Of a stretch of DNA of 64,000 nucleotides, positions 44,958-54,761 are shown one piece after another (position 1 is the stretch's first letter; each line of letters begins with the position of its first letter). This DNA is from Ruminococcus sp. UBA1394 (lineage in GTDB: Bacteria > Bacillota > Clostridia > Oscillospirales > Ruminococcaceae). The translations under genes were made by a program, and so were the position numbers. The notes under the pieces were generated by a model, which saw only the letters and a program-made list of their open reading frames with translations, searched no databases and was not told the DNA's origin. The stretch spans positions 1 through 64,000 of the forward strand of contig DBQM01000016.1 of assembly GCA_002305725.1 (NCBI GenBank), read 5' to 3'.

Positions 44958-46137
44958 TCTTTTCTATCCTTACTGCCGACCTGAAATCATCACTTTTCGA
45001 GCCGGCAATGTCCTGGGAAAGTCCGTAAACGTCAGAGGCAGTCCCCTCAATAAAAGCAAAGCGCTCAGCGGCTTTTCCGGTCTGTGAAAGCTTTGAAAGG
45101 GAGGTCGAAACCGGAATACTGCTGTTTTTGCATAGTGAAAGAATCTCACGCCCTCTCTCGTTCATGGCAAGTATTCTTGCGTATGGGGGGAGGGTCTGCA
45201 AATCCTCTTTAGTTGTGCCGATAAGCATATTCAGCAGAATGCGTTTAAGCCTTGCCATTGTATAGCGCTTTGTCTTGACGCTTTCAAGCAGTTCCCCCAC
45301 GCTCCCAGCCTCTGCCGACTGTTTAAGCCGGTATTCAAGTCCCTGTCCCACATCGGGGAGATTTTTTAGCTCTGAGAGGGGAGCAGTGCGCAGTTTGTAA
45401 AGTATGATGCGCTCCAGATTTTCCATGCGTGAGATTTTACCGTCAAGGCGGCAGTTTTCATATTCCTGTCTGATGTAATCCGGAATAAAACCGCCGAAGT
45501 CTTTCTGCTCAGCCATGCACTCCCTTATATATGATGCACTTGCAAACTCTCCGCTGGTGTTTTCCGAGTCATGACCTGCTCCGTGCCGGCTGACTGTAAA
45601 CGGCTTTATGTCTGAGCCGAGAAAGTTCAGCGCCTTTAAATACTCTATCGCAAGAATGTTGTTGGGGGAGGAGGCAGCGGCGGCGGTTTCTGCGCCGTAC
45701 CTTTCAGCAATTGCGGCGGACAGGGCGGCAGGGTAGGTCATGCCCTTTTCCATTGCGGCTTTCAGCGCTTCCTGGGGGATACTTCCGGCGGCTCTGGCAA
45801 TTTCACAAAGAAGTACCATATCTCCCGATTCACTTCCGAAAGATATCTCGTCCACACACCCCAGAGCGTTCATTATTGAAACAGCACCCCTTGCGTAAAA
45901 TTCCGCAGAGGAAAGGCAGTAAACAGTCGGTATCTCGATTACAAGGTCTGCACCGCCTTTCAGCGCCAGCGACGCACGTCTGAATTTGTCCATAACAGCG
46001 GTTTCGCCCCTCTGGACGAAGTTTCCGCTCATGACTGCGATAATGTGTGTGGCACCGTTTAGCCGTGTCTGTCTGATATGATGCAGGTGTCCGTTGTGCA
46101 TTGGGTTATATTCACATACAATACCTGTTATTTTCAT
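44947..46137 (-). CDS. tmcAL: tRNA(Met) cytidine acetate ligase TmcAL
   Basis: 396 residues. The nucleotidyltransferase-like start VCEYNPMHNGHLHHI with HxGH, VMSGNFVQRGE and SPNNILAIEYLKAL are the signature of the YlbM/TmcAL family, which uses acetate and ATP to form ac4C34 in elongator tRNA-Met. It overlaps the HAD gene by 11 bp and precedes mnmA, making a small tRNA-modification group. Confidence 0.92.
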   Translation of the reverse strand: MKITGIVCEYNPMHNGHLHHIRQTRLNGATHIIAVMSGNFVQRGETAVMDKFRRASLALKGGADLVIEIPTVYCLSSAEFYARGAVSIMNALGCVDEISFGSESGDMVLLCEIARAAGSIPQEALKAAMEKGMTYPAALSAAIAERYGAETAAAASSPNNILAIEYLKALNFLGSDIKPFTVSRHGAGHDSENTSGEFASASYIRECMAEQKDFGGFIPDYIRQEYENCRLDGKISRMENLERIILYKLRTAPLSELKNLPDVGQGLEYRLKQSAEAGSVGELLESVKTKRYTMARLKRILLNMLIGTTKEDLQTLPPYARILAMNERGREILSLCKNSSIPVSTSLSKLSQTGKAAERFAFIEGTASDVYGLSQDIAGSKSDDFRSAVRIEKNEY

Positions 46138-46186
46138 GAAAATCTCCTGTTACAGTATAGCAAATTTTTTCGGGTATTTCAACCGG

Positions 46187-47437
46187 TTATTTTTTCGCCT
46201 GCATGGTGCTGATTTTTTCAATCAGCTGGTCGAATACAGCCTTACTGCTTTTATCCGGTACTGCACCATTATAACGGCAGTCCATGTAGCACAAAGCCGC
46301 CTTGTGCCAGAGCTTTGCAAGGTCGTCCGGCAGTCTTTTTTCGATACTTAAAACAGTATCACTGCTTTCAATTTCAAATCCGCAAAGCCTCAGACCGTTC
46401 TGTGCAAGTTCGATAGCATTTCGCATGGTGCTTTCAGACCAGTCTGCTTTTTTGTATGCTTTAAGCTTTCTGTGCCACAGTTTTTCAGGTGAAATAAGCC
46501 GTATTTCAGCCTGTGACGGCTGAATGTAAGTCACATAATCAGTGTACTCCTCACAGCTTATTATATCCCCGTTTTGTTTGCGTATCATTGCTTTTTTGCG
46601 GATTTTCTGCGGTATCTTTGCGAAAAATTCCGCAATATCCCGGCGTATATAAATGATAAAAGAGATGACCATGACTGCAATAAGAGCAGTAAAAATATAT
46701 TTTACTAAGGGACTTCCACTCGAAATCACGTCATTGTCCGGCTGTGTGTACTGCAAATCGCTTTCCGTCTGCGGTCTTTTAGTGTTTCCGCCGCCGGAGT
46801 TTTTGAAAAGAAGTCTGAGTATAGCGTAAAAAAGCTTTGTCAGCACCTGTGCAAGAGGGAATGACAGCAAAGCCGTTATGACAAGCGCTGAAATGGGGAG
46901 AATGACTACCGCCGGATTTGCTTTCCCGTCACGGCTTTTGCGGAAAAAGTCTGCGCCGGATTTACAGTAAGCCATAAAGCCGTATGAGGCGGCGTAAAGC
47001 ATATAGGAGATTAGCATTGCGGGTGAACTTTCAGAAAAGGAATAGCGGTAAACAATGCTTATAACAATATCTGCAAATGAAATACCTGCAAACAGATATA
47101 TACTTTTCAACAGGCTTTCACGCTTCGGACTGAAAAGAACACACGGCAGAAAAATCGCCGCAGAAAGTACTGAACGGTAAAAGAGCGAAACGCCGTTTAA
47201 CAGCAGAAACGAAACTGCGGTCAGAATTATCGTGTATATCGGCGAAAGGTAACGGCTGTACTTTTTCGAAATAATACTGCTGATAACTGCTGAAATCACC
47301 GACAGGCAAAACACCATTATTATAACGGTTGACGAGTTTACATAACAGTTCCGGCAGACCAGTATTATAAGCGGAAAAAAAGCCGCTGAAATACCGCACT
47401 TATAAATCAGCATGGAAAGGGTTTCAGCTTTTTTCAT
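46187..47437 (-). CDS. Polytopic membrane protein of a MoxR/DUF58 cluster
   Basis: 416 residues. About eight hydrophobic helices span residues 10-205, with a further helix near 245-265. A C-terminal cytoplasmic part (about 275-416) has a DUF4129-like helical pattern (LWHRKLKAYKK...NAIELAQNGLRLCG). It overlaps the DUF58 gene by 14 bp. MoxR, DUF58 and such membrane proteins commonly occur together, in roles assumed to be chaperoning or envelope assembly. No enzymatic motif is seen. Confidence 0.75.
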   Translation of the reverse strand: MKKAETLSMLIYKCGISAAFFPLIILVCRNCYVNSSTVIIMVFCLSVISAVISSIISKKYSRYLSPIYTIILTAVSFLLLNGVSLFYRSVLSAAIFLPCVLFSPKRESLLKSIYLFAGISFADIVISIVYRYSFSESSPAMLISYMLYAASYGFMAYCKSGADFFRKSRDGKANPAVVILPISALVITALLSFPLAQVLTKLFYAILRLLFKNSGGGNTKRPQTESDLQYTQPDNDVISSGSPLVKYIFTALIAVMVISFIIYIRRDIAEFFAKIPQKIRKKAMIRKQNGDIISCEEYTDYVTYIQPSQAEIRLISPEKLWHRKLKAYKKADWSESTMRNAIELAQNGLRLCGFEIESSDTVLSIEKRLPDDLAKLWHKAALCYMDCRYNGAVPDKSSKAVFDQLIEKISTMQAKK

Positions 47438-48461
47438 TGTTGTCGCTCCTTTCCGGTACGCAGATAAAGTCCGCCGGCTTTGAGAGGTAACCGGTAAATA
47501 TCACGCCATAACTCCATGAAACCGCCGTTTGCTCGTTTGCAGTAATCAGTACCGGATTTGTTAGAAATTCCGGGAGGACGTCAATTTGCGGCGGCTTTTC
47601 GGGTACTCCGGCTTTGGCAAGTGAGTAAAGACAGCGTTTCAGATGTTCTCCGCCGTTTGCGTGAGGGACGGACAAGTCCGGCTCTGAGGGAATATATAAC
47701 CCGAAGCAAAAGCCGTTTTGCGCTAACCTTTTGAGAAGATAACAGCAGATTTTTATGCTGTGCTCCGCAGTTTTTTCATGACAGCTTAAATCGAGTACGA
47801 CTGACATTCTGCTTTCAGCGGAGGAATCAAAGGTGTTTACCATAAGGCAGTTTTCTTTGGCGGAGGCGCTGTGGTTTATGAATTTGAGCGGTTCTGTTCC
47901 GGTGTACTCCCTTATGCCGTCGGTGAAAAAATGGTCGGCGAAAGGGGGATTTTTAAAGGGGATATCTCCGCAGAAATTACGGCTGAAAATGCGGTCGGCA
48001 TTAAAGGGGTACTCAGAGGGCAGTACGGTAATTTCCGGAAGTTGGCAGTCCGGTTTCAGCGAAAACACTTCCGAGCCGAAAATGTCTGAGGTGACAAGTA
48101 CAGTATTTTTTATACCGTAAACGCCGCGTCTGGAACACTTTATTTTCCACACTCTCTTTACCCGGCAGTTTCCCTTTACCTCAAAAAAGCTTGAAACGAA
48201 CCTTGAACCGTCTGTTACTGCCGAATGGGTGTCGGCAAAATCAAGGTACGCAGACGCAGTCAGTTCCGACTTGAAAACGGGGAGGGGCAGACGCTTTCTG
48301 TTTTCGATTTCCTCAGTAAACTCGATTTCAGCGCCCTCATATACTTCGCTTTCGCTGAAATAACAGTGGTAGTCAAGCTGTTTGAAGCAGTATTTTCGGT
48401 AGATTTTAAGCTGAACAAGGAAAATTACCAGACAGCCGACGGCGGCAATCAGAATTTCCAT
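47424..48461 (-). CDS. DUF58 domain protein
   Basis: 345 residues. One or two N-terminal hydrophobic stretches (about 1-20), a beta-rich domain, and the DUF58 hallmark GIREYTGTEPLKFINHSASAK followed by VVLDLS. In this family the last part has a von Willebrand A-like fold. It overlaps the MoxR gene by 13 bp, so both act together as in many bacteria. Exact function unknown. Confidence 0.85.
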   Translation of the reverse strand: MEILIAAVGCLVIFLVQLKIYRKYCFKQLDYHCYFSESEVYEGAEIEFTEEIENRKRLPLPVFKSELTASAYLDFADTHSAVTDGSRFVSSFFEVKGNCRVKRVWKIKCSRRGVYGIKNTVLVTSDIFGSEVFSLKPDCQLPEITVLPSEYPFNADRIFSRNFCGDIPFKNPPFADHFFTDGIREYTGTEPLKFINHSASAKENCLMVNTFDSSAESRMSVVLDLSCHEKTAEHSIKICCYLLKRLAQNGFCFGLYIPSEPDLSVPHANGGEHLKRCLYSLAKAGVPEKPPQIDVLPEFLTNPVLITANEQTAVSWSYGVIFTGYLSKPADFICVPERSDNNEKS

Positions 48462-49396
48462 AGTTCTTCTCCGGGGACGGGTATTTCTGAAACAGTCTGC
48501 ACTATAAGACTTCTCTTTTTGTCAAGGGCTGTGTTTTCGTGGGCGGAGGGGATAATGCGGTGAGATACGGTGTAGGGGATAACCTTTATAATATCGTCGG
48601 GTATCACATATTCTCTTCCGGACATAGCCGCAACCGCCTTTGCACCGTTGAGCGTATCAAGACACCCTCTCGGACTGATACCCAGTAAAAAGCGGCTGTC
48701 ATTTCGTGTTTTTTCCGCAATGTCAAGGAGATATGCGGTTATGCAGTCAGCGGCGTGAATCTTCTTTACCTCGTCCATACATTCCCTTAGTTCAACCTCG
48801 TCTGCAACTGCGTTCAGCTCACCTATACGTTCTCTTCCAATCTCTCCGGAGAGGATTTTCAGCTCTGTTTCTCTTGTAGGATAACCGGGGGTAAGGCTCA
48901 TGAAAAACCTGTCAAGCTGTGCCTCGGGCAGAGGGAATGTTCCCTGATACTCAAGTGGATTCTGGGTGGCTATTAACATAAAGGGAAAGGGCAGGGGATA
49001 GCTTTTTCCGTCAGCTGTGACCTGTCTTTCCTCCATACATTCAAGGAGTGCGGACTGGGTTCTCGGTGCGGCACGGTTTATCTCGTCCCCGAGGAGTATT
49101 CCCGAAAAGACCGGACCTTTTCTGAAAGTAAAGCTTTCGTTTTTCTGACTGTAAAAGTTCACACCTGTTATGTCAGATGGGAGCAGGTCGGGAGTGAACT
49201 GTATTCTTCCGAAAGTACAGCCGACTGATTTTGCCGTCGATTCCGCAAGTGCGGTTTTTCCTGTTCCGGGGACGTCCTCCATAAGAACGTGTCCACGGCA
49301 GAAGAGTGCGGCTGTGAGCATTTCGGCTGTTTCGTTTTTCAGGCTTACTGCCTTTTCTATATTTTCAATGATTCTGTCAGCGGTTTTCTGTATCAT
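48449..49396 (-). CDS. MoxR-family AAA+ ATPase
   Basis: 315 residues. Walker A DVPGTGKTALAE, Walker B LLGDEINRA, the sensor ATQNPLEYQGTFPLPEAQLDRF and the C-terminal lid ISPRGCLDTL are typical. MoxR ATPases are thought to remodel or load cofactors into partner VWA-like proteins, here the DUF58 protein encoded next. It starts 11 bp after the ABC exporter gene, possibly in one transcript. Confidence 0.93.
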   Translation of the reverse strand: MIQKTADRIIENIEKAVSLKNETAEMLTAALFCRGHVLMEDVPGTGKTALAESTAKSVGCTFGRIQFTPDLLPSDITGVNFYSQKNESFTFRKGPVFSGILLGDEINRAAPRTQSALLECMEERQVTADGKSYPLPFPFMLIATQNPLEYQGTFPLPEAQLDRFFMSLTPGYPTRETELKILSGEIGRERIGELNAVADEVELRECMDEVKKIHAADCITAYLLDIAEKTRNDSRFLLGISPRGCLDTLNGAKAVAAMSGREYVIPDDIIKVIPYTVSHRIIPSAHENTALDKKRSLIVQTVSEIPVPGEELWKF

Positions 49397-49407
49397 TTAT
49401 TGTCCTT

Positions 49408-51162
49408 TCATACTGCTGAAAACTGGCTGTTATAAAGCTCTGCATAGAAGCCGTTTTGTGCCATAAGCTGTTCATGACTGCCCTGTTCTATAACATTGCC
49501 GCTTTTCATTACAAGTATAACGTCTGCGTTTTTGATTGTTGAAAGTCTGTGAGCGATGATAAAACTGGTCTTGCCCTTCATAAGCTTTTCAAAGGCTCTC
49601 TGGACACGCTGTTCTGTTCTGATATCAATGCTGGAGGTTGCCTCGTCAAGAATGAGTACAGGAGGATTGGTAAGCATTATCCTTGCAATTGAAATAAGCT
49701 GTTTCTGCCCTTGTGAAAGCTCTCCGCCCTCTTCAGTAATATAGGTGTCGTATCCGTCCGGCAGACGCTTTATAAAGCTGTGAGCGTGGGCGGCTTTGGC
49801 GGCGGCGGTTATCTGTTCGGGAGTGGCGTCCGGTCTGCCGTAGGCAATATTTTCAGCAACAGTACCGGTGAAAAGCCAGGTGTCCTGCAAAACCATTCCG
49901 AACATGGAGCGCAGGCTTGAACGGGTTATATCCTGGGTATTTTTCCCCGAAAGCTTTATAGTACCGCTGTTTATATCGTAAAATCTCAGCAGCAGATTGA
50001 TAACAGTGGTTTTGCCGCAGCCGGTAGGACCGACAATTGCGATTTTCTGTCCCGGTCTGACTGTAAGATTAAAGTCGGTGATAAGGGGATTTTCGGGTAC
50101 ATAGGAGAAATTGACGTGGCTGAGTTCAAGAGAACCGTCGCACTCTGTCATAACTTCCTTGCCCTCGTCGGAGGATTCAGCCGGCTCGTCTATTACACTG
50201 AACACTCTCTGTGCAGAAGTGACAGCATTCTGCAGTTCGGCAATTACGCCGGAAATCTCGTTGAATGGCTTGGTATACTGGTTTGAGTAGGACAGAAAGC
50301 TTGTCAGCTGACCTACTGTGATTTTCCCCAGAAAGCCGATAGAACCGATAGCACTCAGCGCACCGGCAGTTCCTACAGCGGCATAGATAAGACCGTTTAC
50401 AAAGCGTGTTGTAGGGTTTGTCATAGAGGAAAAGAAAATAGCTTTAACACCGCTTTTTGCCATTTTTGCATTGGTTTCGCTGAAACTTTTTTCAGCACGT
50501 CCCTCATAGGAAAATGCCTTGACTACCTTCTGATTGCCTATCATCTCTTCTGCAATGCCGTTTAACTTTCCACGGTGTTCGGACTGCTCCGTGAAAGCCT
50601 TTCTTGAAAGCTGTGTTATCTTTGCGGCAGTGAAAAGGGAAATCGGCGTAAGGACTACAACGATAAGGGCGATTTTAACACTTATGGTCAGCATGAAAAC
50701 CAGTGTGCCTAAAATGGTCACAATGCCGCTGAAAAGCTGTGTAAAGCCCTGCAGAAGACCGTCTGAGATGATTTCAATATCGTTTACCGCACGGCTTATC
50801 AGTTCGCCCTTTGAGTTTCTGTCTATATATTTTAAGGGTACACTGTTTAACTTGTCAAAGAGTTCTGTTCTTATGTCACGGATAGTATTGTAGGAAAGTC
50901 TGTTTGTGGCAAGGGCAGTCAGCCACTGGAAAAAGGTGCTGACAAGGACAGTTGCGGCAAGTACTGCGGCAAGCTTTAATAGTCCTTTAAAATCAACGTT
51001 ACCCTCTCCCACAATAAGGTCAACGCCTTTTCCTATAAACACCGGAACAAACAGCGAAAGCAGTACCCCCACAAAAGAAAAGACGATTGCGGCGGCAAGG
51101 TACATTTTATACGGCCGGACATAGCCTAAAATTCTTTTTAATGTTTTTATCAAAGGGTTCAC
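49408..51162 (-). CDS. ABC exporter subunit with canonical ATPase site
   Basis: 584 residues: six transmembrane helices (about 20-300) fused to an ATPase domain. Walker A GPTGCGKTT, signature LSQGQ, Walker B LILDEATSS with the catalytic Glu, and the switch IAHRLST are intact. It lies 1 bp after its partner, which has a degenerate site, so they form a heterodimeric multidrug- or peptide-type exporter like BmrCD or TM287/288. Substrate unknown. Confidence 0.9.
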   Translation of the reverse strand: MNPLIKTLKRILGYVRPYKMYLAAAIVFSFVGVLLSLFVPVFIGKGVDLIVGEGNVDFKGLLKLAAVLAATVLVSTFFQWLTALATNRLSYNTIRDIRTELFDKLNSVPLKYIDRNSKGELISRAVNDIEIISDGLLQGFTQLFSGIVTILGTLVFMLTISVKIALIVVVLTPISLFTAAKITQLSRKAFTEQSEHRGKLNGIAEEMIGNQKVVKAFSYEGRAEKSFSETNAKMAKSGVKAIFFSSMTNPTTRFVNGLIYAAVGTAGALSAIGSIGFLGKITVGQLTSFLSYSNQYTKPFNEISGVIAELQNAVTSAQRVFSVIDEPAESSDEGKEVMTECDGSLELSHVNFSYVPENPLITDFNLTVRPGQKIAIVGPTGCGKTTVINLLLRFYDINSGTIKLSGKNTQDITRSSLRSMFGMVLQDTWLFTGTVAENIAYGRPDATPEQITAAAKAAHAHSFIKRLPDGYDTYITEEGGELSQGQKQLISIARIMLTNPPVLILDEATSSIDIRTEQRVQRAFEKLMKGKTSFIIAHRLSTIKNADVILVMKSGNVIEQGSHEQLMAQNGFYAELYNSQFSAV

Positions 51163-51163
51163 C

Positions 51164-52873
51164 TCATTTCATCTGACAATTGTAGATTTCCTGATATTCC
51201 TCACAGCTTTCAAGCAGCTGCTCGTTTGTGCCTAAACCTGCCATTTCGCCGTCGTCAAGAACGAGTATTGAGTCGGCATTTTTCAGAGTTGTGGCACGCT
51301 GGGAAATCATTATCACAGCAGTATTTTTCAGATTTTCCGCAAGTGCTTTTCTCAGTGCAAAATCTGTTGCGTAGTCAAGGGCGCTCATGCTGTCGTCAAG
51401 TATTACTATCGGCGGTTCTCCCACAAGCGCTCGTGCAATGGTCAGTCGCTGGCGCTGTCCGCCGGAGAAGTTTTTGCCGCCCTGTGCAATATGGGTATCA
51501 AGACCGTCCGGAAGAGCACTTACAAAATCCCATGCCTGCGCAGTTTTCAGCGCCTTTATAATCTCATCATCTGTGGCGTCAGGCTTAGCCCAGCGCATAT
51601 TTTCCCGGACAGTACCCGAAAACAGTGCGGCTTTCTGCGGTACAACACCTATTGAACTGCGCAGAAATTCAAGGGAATAGTCCTCAATATTACTGCCGAA
51701 AATTTTCAGAGTACCCTCAGTAATATTGTAAAAATGGGGGATAAGGTTTGCAAGAGTGGACTTGCCCGAACCAGTACCGCCGATTATACCCAGAGTTTCC
51801 CCACGTTTAAGGGTAAAGCTTATGCTTTTCAGGGACTCCGCACCTGCACCGGGGTAAGTGAAGGAGAGGTTTTCACATTCAACTGCCGGTGCGCTGAAAT
51901 CAAATTCTGTCTTTGTACCGCCGGAGAGAGTAGGCTCAGTTTCAAAGACTTCGTTTATACGGGAGGCAGAGGAAGCCGCCTTTGTGAATACTACAATGAG
52001 GTTTGCGAGGACTACCAGCGCAAGCAGAATCTGGGTCATGTAGTTTACAAACGCCGTAATTTCGCCCTGTGAGAGATTTCCGGCGTCAACTCTTTTTCCG
52101 CCGAACCAGAGAATAGCAACAATGCTCAGATTCATTATCATGAACGTTACCGGATTGAGAATTGCGGAAATCTTTCCGGCAGTAATAGAATTTTCAGCAA
52201 GTTCATTGCTGGCGTCGTTAAACTCCTGCTTTTCCTTTTCCTGTTTGGAGAACGCACGGATAACTCTCACGCCCTCAAGGTTTTCTCTTGTGAGGAGAGA
52301 AATGCGGTCGAGATTTTTCTGTATCTTCTTGTACATGGGTACTGTCTTTTTCATAATTGCAACGATTATTACCGCAATAACCGGAGCGGCGATAAGGAAG
52401 ATAAGTGACAGCTTGAAGTCCAGCAGCATAGCCATAACAGCCGCACCGATAATAAGAAACGGCGCACGGACAGCAAGACGTATGAACATATTTACACCAT
52501 TCTGGGCGAGATTGGTGTCATTGACAAGACGTGTGGTGAGAGAGGACGTACCAAATTTGTCAATTTCCGCATGGGAAAATCGGTTTATGTGTCTGTACAG
52601 TGCATCCCTCAGCTCCGTGCCAAAGCCGTATGCACATTTTGCGGCAAAAAACTGGCAGGTGAGGGCAAAACCCAGTCCGCATATACCCAGCAGTACAAGC
52701 ACTCCGCACATTTTCCACACATAAACTGAATCGTTGTTTTTTATGCCCACATCAATGATTTTTGCGGTAACAAGAGGGACGATAAGTTCAAATATTGCCT
52801 CAAGCAGTTTAAAAAAAGGACCTAAAACCATTTCCTTTTTATAGTTTTTCAGGAATCTCCTGAGCTTAAACAT
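51164..52873 (-). CDS. ABC exporter subunit with degenerate ATPase site
   Basis: 569 residues from ATG 52873, where the membrane domain begins (MFKLRRFLKNYKKEM); upstream in-frame ATGs are less well placed. Six helices then an ATPase domain with Walker A GGTGSGKST and signature FSGGQ. Walker B ends VILDDSMSALD, so the catalytic Glu is Asp, and the switch His is Gln (ISQRATT). This asymmetry is typical of heterodimeric exporters. It is first of the pair, behind a good promoter and the GTAGTAGG motif array. Confidence 0.9.
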   Translation of the reverse strand: MFKLRRFLKNYKKEMVLGPFFKLLEAIFELIVPLVTAKIIDVGIKNNDSVYVWKMCGVLVLLGICGLGFALTCQFFAAKCAYGFGTELRDALYRHINRFSHAEIDKFGTSSLTTRLVNDTNLAQNGVNMFIRLAVRAPFLIIGAAVMAMLLDFKLSLIFLIAAPVIAVIIVAIMKKTVPMYKKIQKNLDRISLLTRENLEGVRVIRAFSKQEKEKQEFNDASNELAENSITAGKISAILNPVTFMIMNLSIVAILWFGGKRVDAGNLSQGEITAFVNYMTQILLALVVLANLIVVFTKAASSASRINEVFETEPTLSGGTKTEFDFSAPAVECENLSFTYPGAGAESLKSISFTLKRGETLGIIGGTGSGKSTLANLIPHFYNITEGTLKIFGSNIEDYSLEFLRSSIGVVPQKAALFSGTVRENMRWAKPDATDDEIIKALKTAQAWDFVSALPDGLDTHIAQGGKNFSGGQRQRLTIARALVGEPPIVILDDSMSALDYATDFALRKALAENLKNTAVIMISQRATTLKNADSILVLDDGEMAGLGTNEQLLESCEEYQEIYNCQMK

Positions 52874-52907
52874 ATAATTTAACACTCCTTCGCTGTTTAT
52901 CATTATT

Positions 52908-52936
52908 ATTTTACACCAAATTTCACAATAATGCAA
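52908..52936 (-). promoter_or_regulatory. Promoter of the ABC exporter operon
   Basis: Minus-strand TTGCAT (52931-52936) and TAAAAT (52908-52913), spacer 17 bp. The leader is about 28 nt. Confidence 0.55.
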
Positions 52937-52970
52937 TGCTGGGAATAAAAAAGACGGACTATATCAGTTT

Positions 52971-53255
52971 GTAGTAGGTTGTAGTAGGTATGTAGTAGGA
53001 GAAAAACAGGACGTCCTACTACAATAAAACAGCGTAGTTATGGACTTTAAGGCACTTTGTAGTAACGTAGTAGGTGAAAATTCCCTGGAAGTATAAATTG
53101 AGTAATTATAACAGACAATGTATACAGACAGTACAGCCTAAGGAAAAAGAATAGAAAAACAGCCTACTACACCTACTACAAATCCCGCAAACGCCGTAGG
53201 TACGGGCTTTGAGCGTAGTAACTGTGTCCTGCTACAAGTATGTTTCTCCTACTAC
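52971..53255. repeat. Cluster of GTAGTAGG motifs in both orientations
   Basis: GTAGTAGG starts at 52971, 52981, 52992 and 53067; its complement CCTACTAC starts at 53015, 53163, 53172 and 53248; variants GTAGTAAC lie at 53059 and 53215. The first three are 10 and 11 bp apart. A perfect 10-bp palindrome joins 52991-53000 with 53014-53023. No gene is present in 52937-53263. It lies upstream of the ABC exporter promoter and downstream of ackA. Confidence 0.85.
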
Positions 53256-53263
53256 AACGGCTT

Positions 53264-53303
53264 AAAAAAAGACTGCCATACCGTCAGAAACGATACAGCA
53301 GTC
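53264..53303 (-). terminator. Terminator of ackA
   Basis: GACTGCCATACCGT (53271-53284) pairs with ACGATACAGCAGTC (53290-53303) apart from small mismatches, followed on the minus strand by T7. Confidence 0.8.
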
Positions 53304-53320
53304 AATAAAAAATATTATTC

Positions 53321-54520
53321 TTACTTTGAAATCAGTGCGAGAGTATCTCTTGCGATAAGCAGTTCCTCGTTTGTCGGGATTACCCATACTTCAACCTTTG
53401 AATCAGGAGTTGAAATCTTTGTGAGAGTACCTCTTACTGTCTTGTTGAGTTCGTGGTCAATCTTGATGCCGAGGTAGTCAACGTTTGTACATACGCCGTC
53501 TCTTACCTCCCATGAGTTCTCACCGATACCGCCTGTGAAGATAACAGCGTCAAGACCGTTCATAACAGCTGTGTAGGAACCGATAAACTTCTTGATTTCG
53601 TATCTTAACATATCAGCTGTAAGCTGTGCCTTTTCGTCGCCCTCGTGGATAGCGGCATAAATTTCTCTGTTGTCTGATGAAACGTGTGAAACGCCCAGGA
53701 ATCCGCACTGCTTGTTGAGGTAGTTGCTCATTTCGTCAGGATTCATGTTAAGTTTCTTTTCAAGATATGTAACAGCGGAAGCGTCGATAGCACCGCATCT
53801 TGTACCCATGATGATACCGTCAAGAGGAGTAAAGCCCATTGAAGTATCAATTGACTTGCCGTTTTCGATAGCTGTGATTGAAGAACCGTTTCCGAGGTGG
53901 CATGAAACAACCTTTAAGTCCTTTAAGTCCTTGCCCATAGCCTCTGCAAGTGCCATTGAAACGAATCTGTGTGATGTACCGTGGAAACCGTATTTTCTTA
54001 CATGGTACTTTTCGTAGTCCTCATAAGGAATACCGTACATATAAGCCTTTGGAGGCATTGTCTGGTGGAAAGCTGTGTCGAATACTACAGCCTGTGGTAC
54101 TGACGGGTCAAAAACCTTCTTGCAGGCTCTCAGAGCAAGTGCATGAGCGTGGTTGTGAACAGGTGCAAGCTCAGCAAGTTCGTCGATTTTGTCGATTACT
54201 TCGTCTGTAACGAGAGTTGTTTCGCTGAATATTTCAGCGCCCTGTACGATTCTGTGGCCAACTGCTGAAATCTCAGACATACTCTTGATAACTGAAGCTT
54301 CGCTGTTTAAGAGTGTATCAACAAGCTTTTCAAAAGCCTCTGTATGTGTAGGGAACGGACAGTCCTCATTGAGAGTTCTTCCGTCGTGTGTTTTATGGGA
54401 AATATGACCGTCGATTCCGATTCTGTCGCAGTTTCCCTTTGCGATAACTTTTTCGTCATCCATATCAATCAACTGATATTTAAGGGATGAACTTCCGGCA
54501 TTAACAACTAAAATTAACAT
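53321..54520 (-). CDS. ackA: Acetate kinase
   Basis: Converts acetyl phosphate and ADP to acetate and ATP in fermentative energy metabolism. N-terminus MLILVVNAGSSSLKYQL, then VFDTAFHQTMP, GTSHRFVS, SCHLGNGSS and FTGGIGENS. The natural start is ATG 54520 (399 residues, family length); the upstream in-frame extension runs into the R2 repeat. No pta lies next to it in this window. Confidence 0.97.
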   Translation of the reverse strand: MLILVVNAGSSSLKYQLIDMDDEKVIAKGNCDRIGIDGHISHKTHDGRTLNEDCPFPTHTEAFEKLVDTLLNSEASVIKSMSEISAVGHRIVQGAEIFSETTLVTDEVIDKIDELAELAPVHNHAHALALRACKKVFDPSVPQAVVFDTAFHQTMPPKAYMYGIPYEDYEKYHVRKYGFHGTSHRFVSMALAEAMGKDLKDLKVVSCHLGNGSSITAIENGKSIDTSMGFTPLDGIIMGTRCGAIDASAVTYLEKKLNMNPDEMSNYLNKQCGFLGVSHVSSDNREIYAAIHEGDEKAQLTADMLRYEIKKFIGSYTAVMNGLDAVIFTGGIGENSWEVRDGVCTNVDYLGIKIDHELNKTVRGTLTKISTPDSKVEVWVIPTNEELLIARDTLALISK

Positions 54521-54556
54521 CAGTAAAAACAACCTTTCTGAAAAAAATCTTATATA

Positions 54557-54702
54557 ATATTGCTCCACCAATTAAACCTTGCTAAATTGGCGTAGCAATA
54601 TTTTTATTTAAAGTGCCATTTTGCTCGTCACCAAAGGTGACAACCGCAAAATATGGCAAATAGATTTCGGCAAGTATTACTTGCCTTATCTATAATATTA
54701 TA
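54557..54702 (+). repeat. R2 multi-hairpin repeat, copy E
   Basis: The same three hairpins as copy D. Hairpin 2 has an inner GTCACC/GGTGAC where copy D has CGCC/GGCG. Hairpin 3 is perfect GGCAAG/CTTGCC. It lies between the antiporter stop codon and the ackA start region. Confidence 0.75.
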
Positions 54703-54761
54703 TTACTTTTTCCGTGAAAAAGCAAGGGATTTTGTGAAAATTGTGATTATTAAGGCAGAAT

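Noticed and set aside
52971..53255. CRISPR array
   Set aside because: The 8-bp motif is far too short, appears in both orientations and has irregular spacing; no cas genes nearby.
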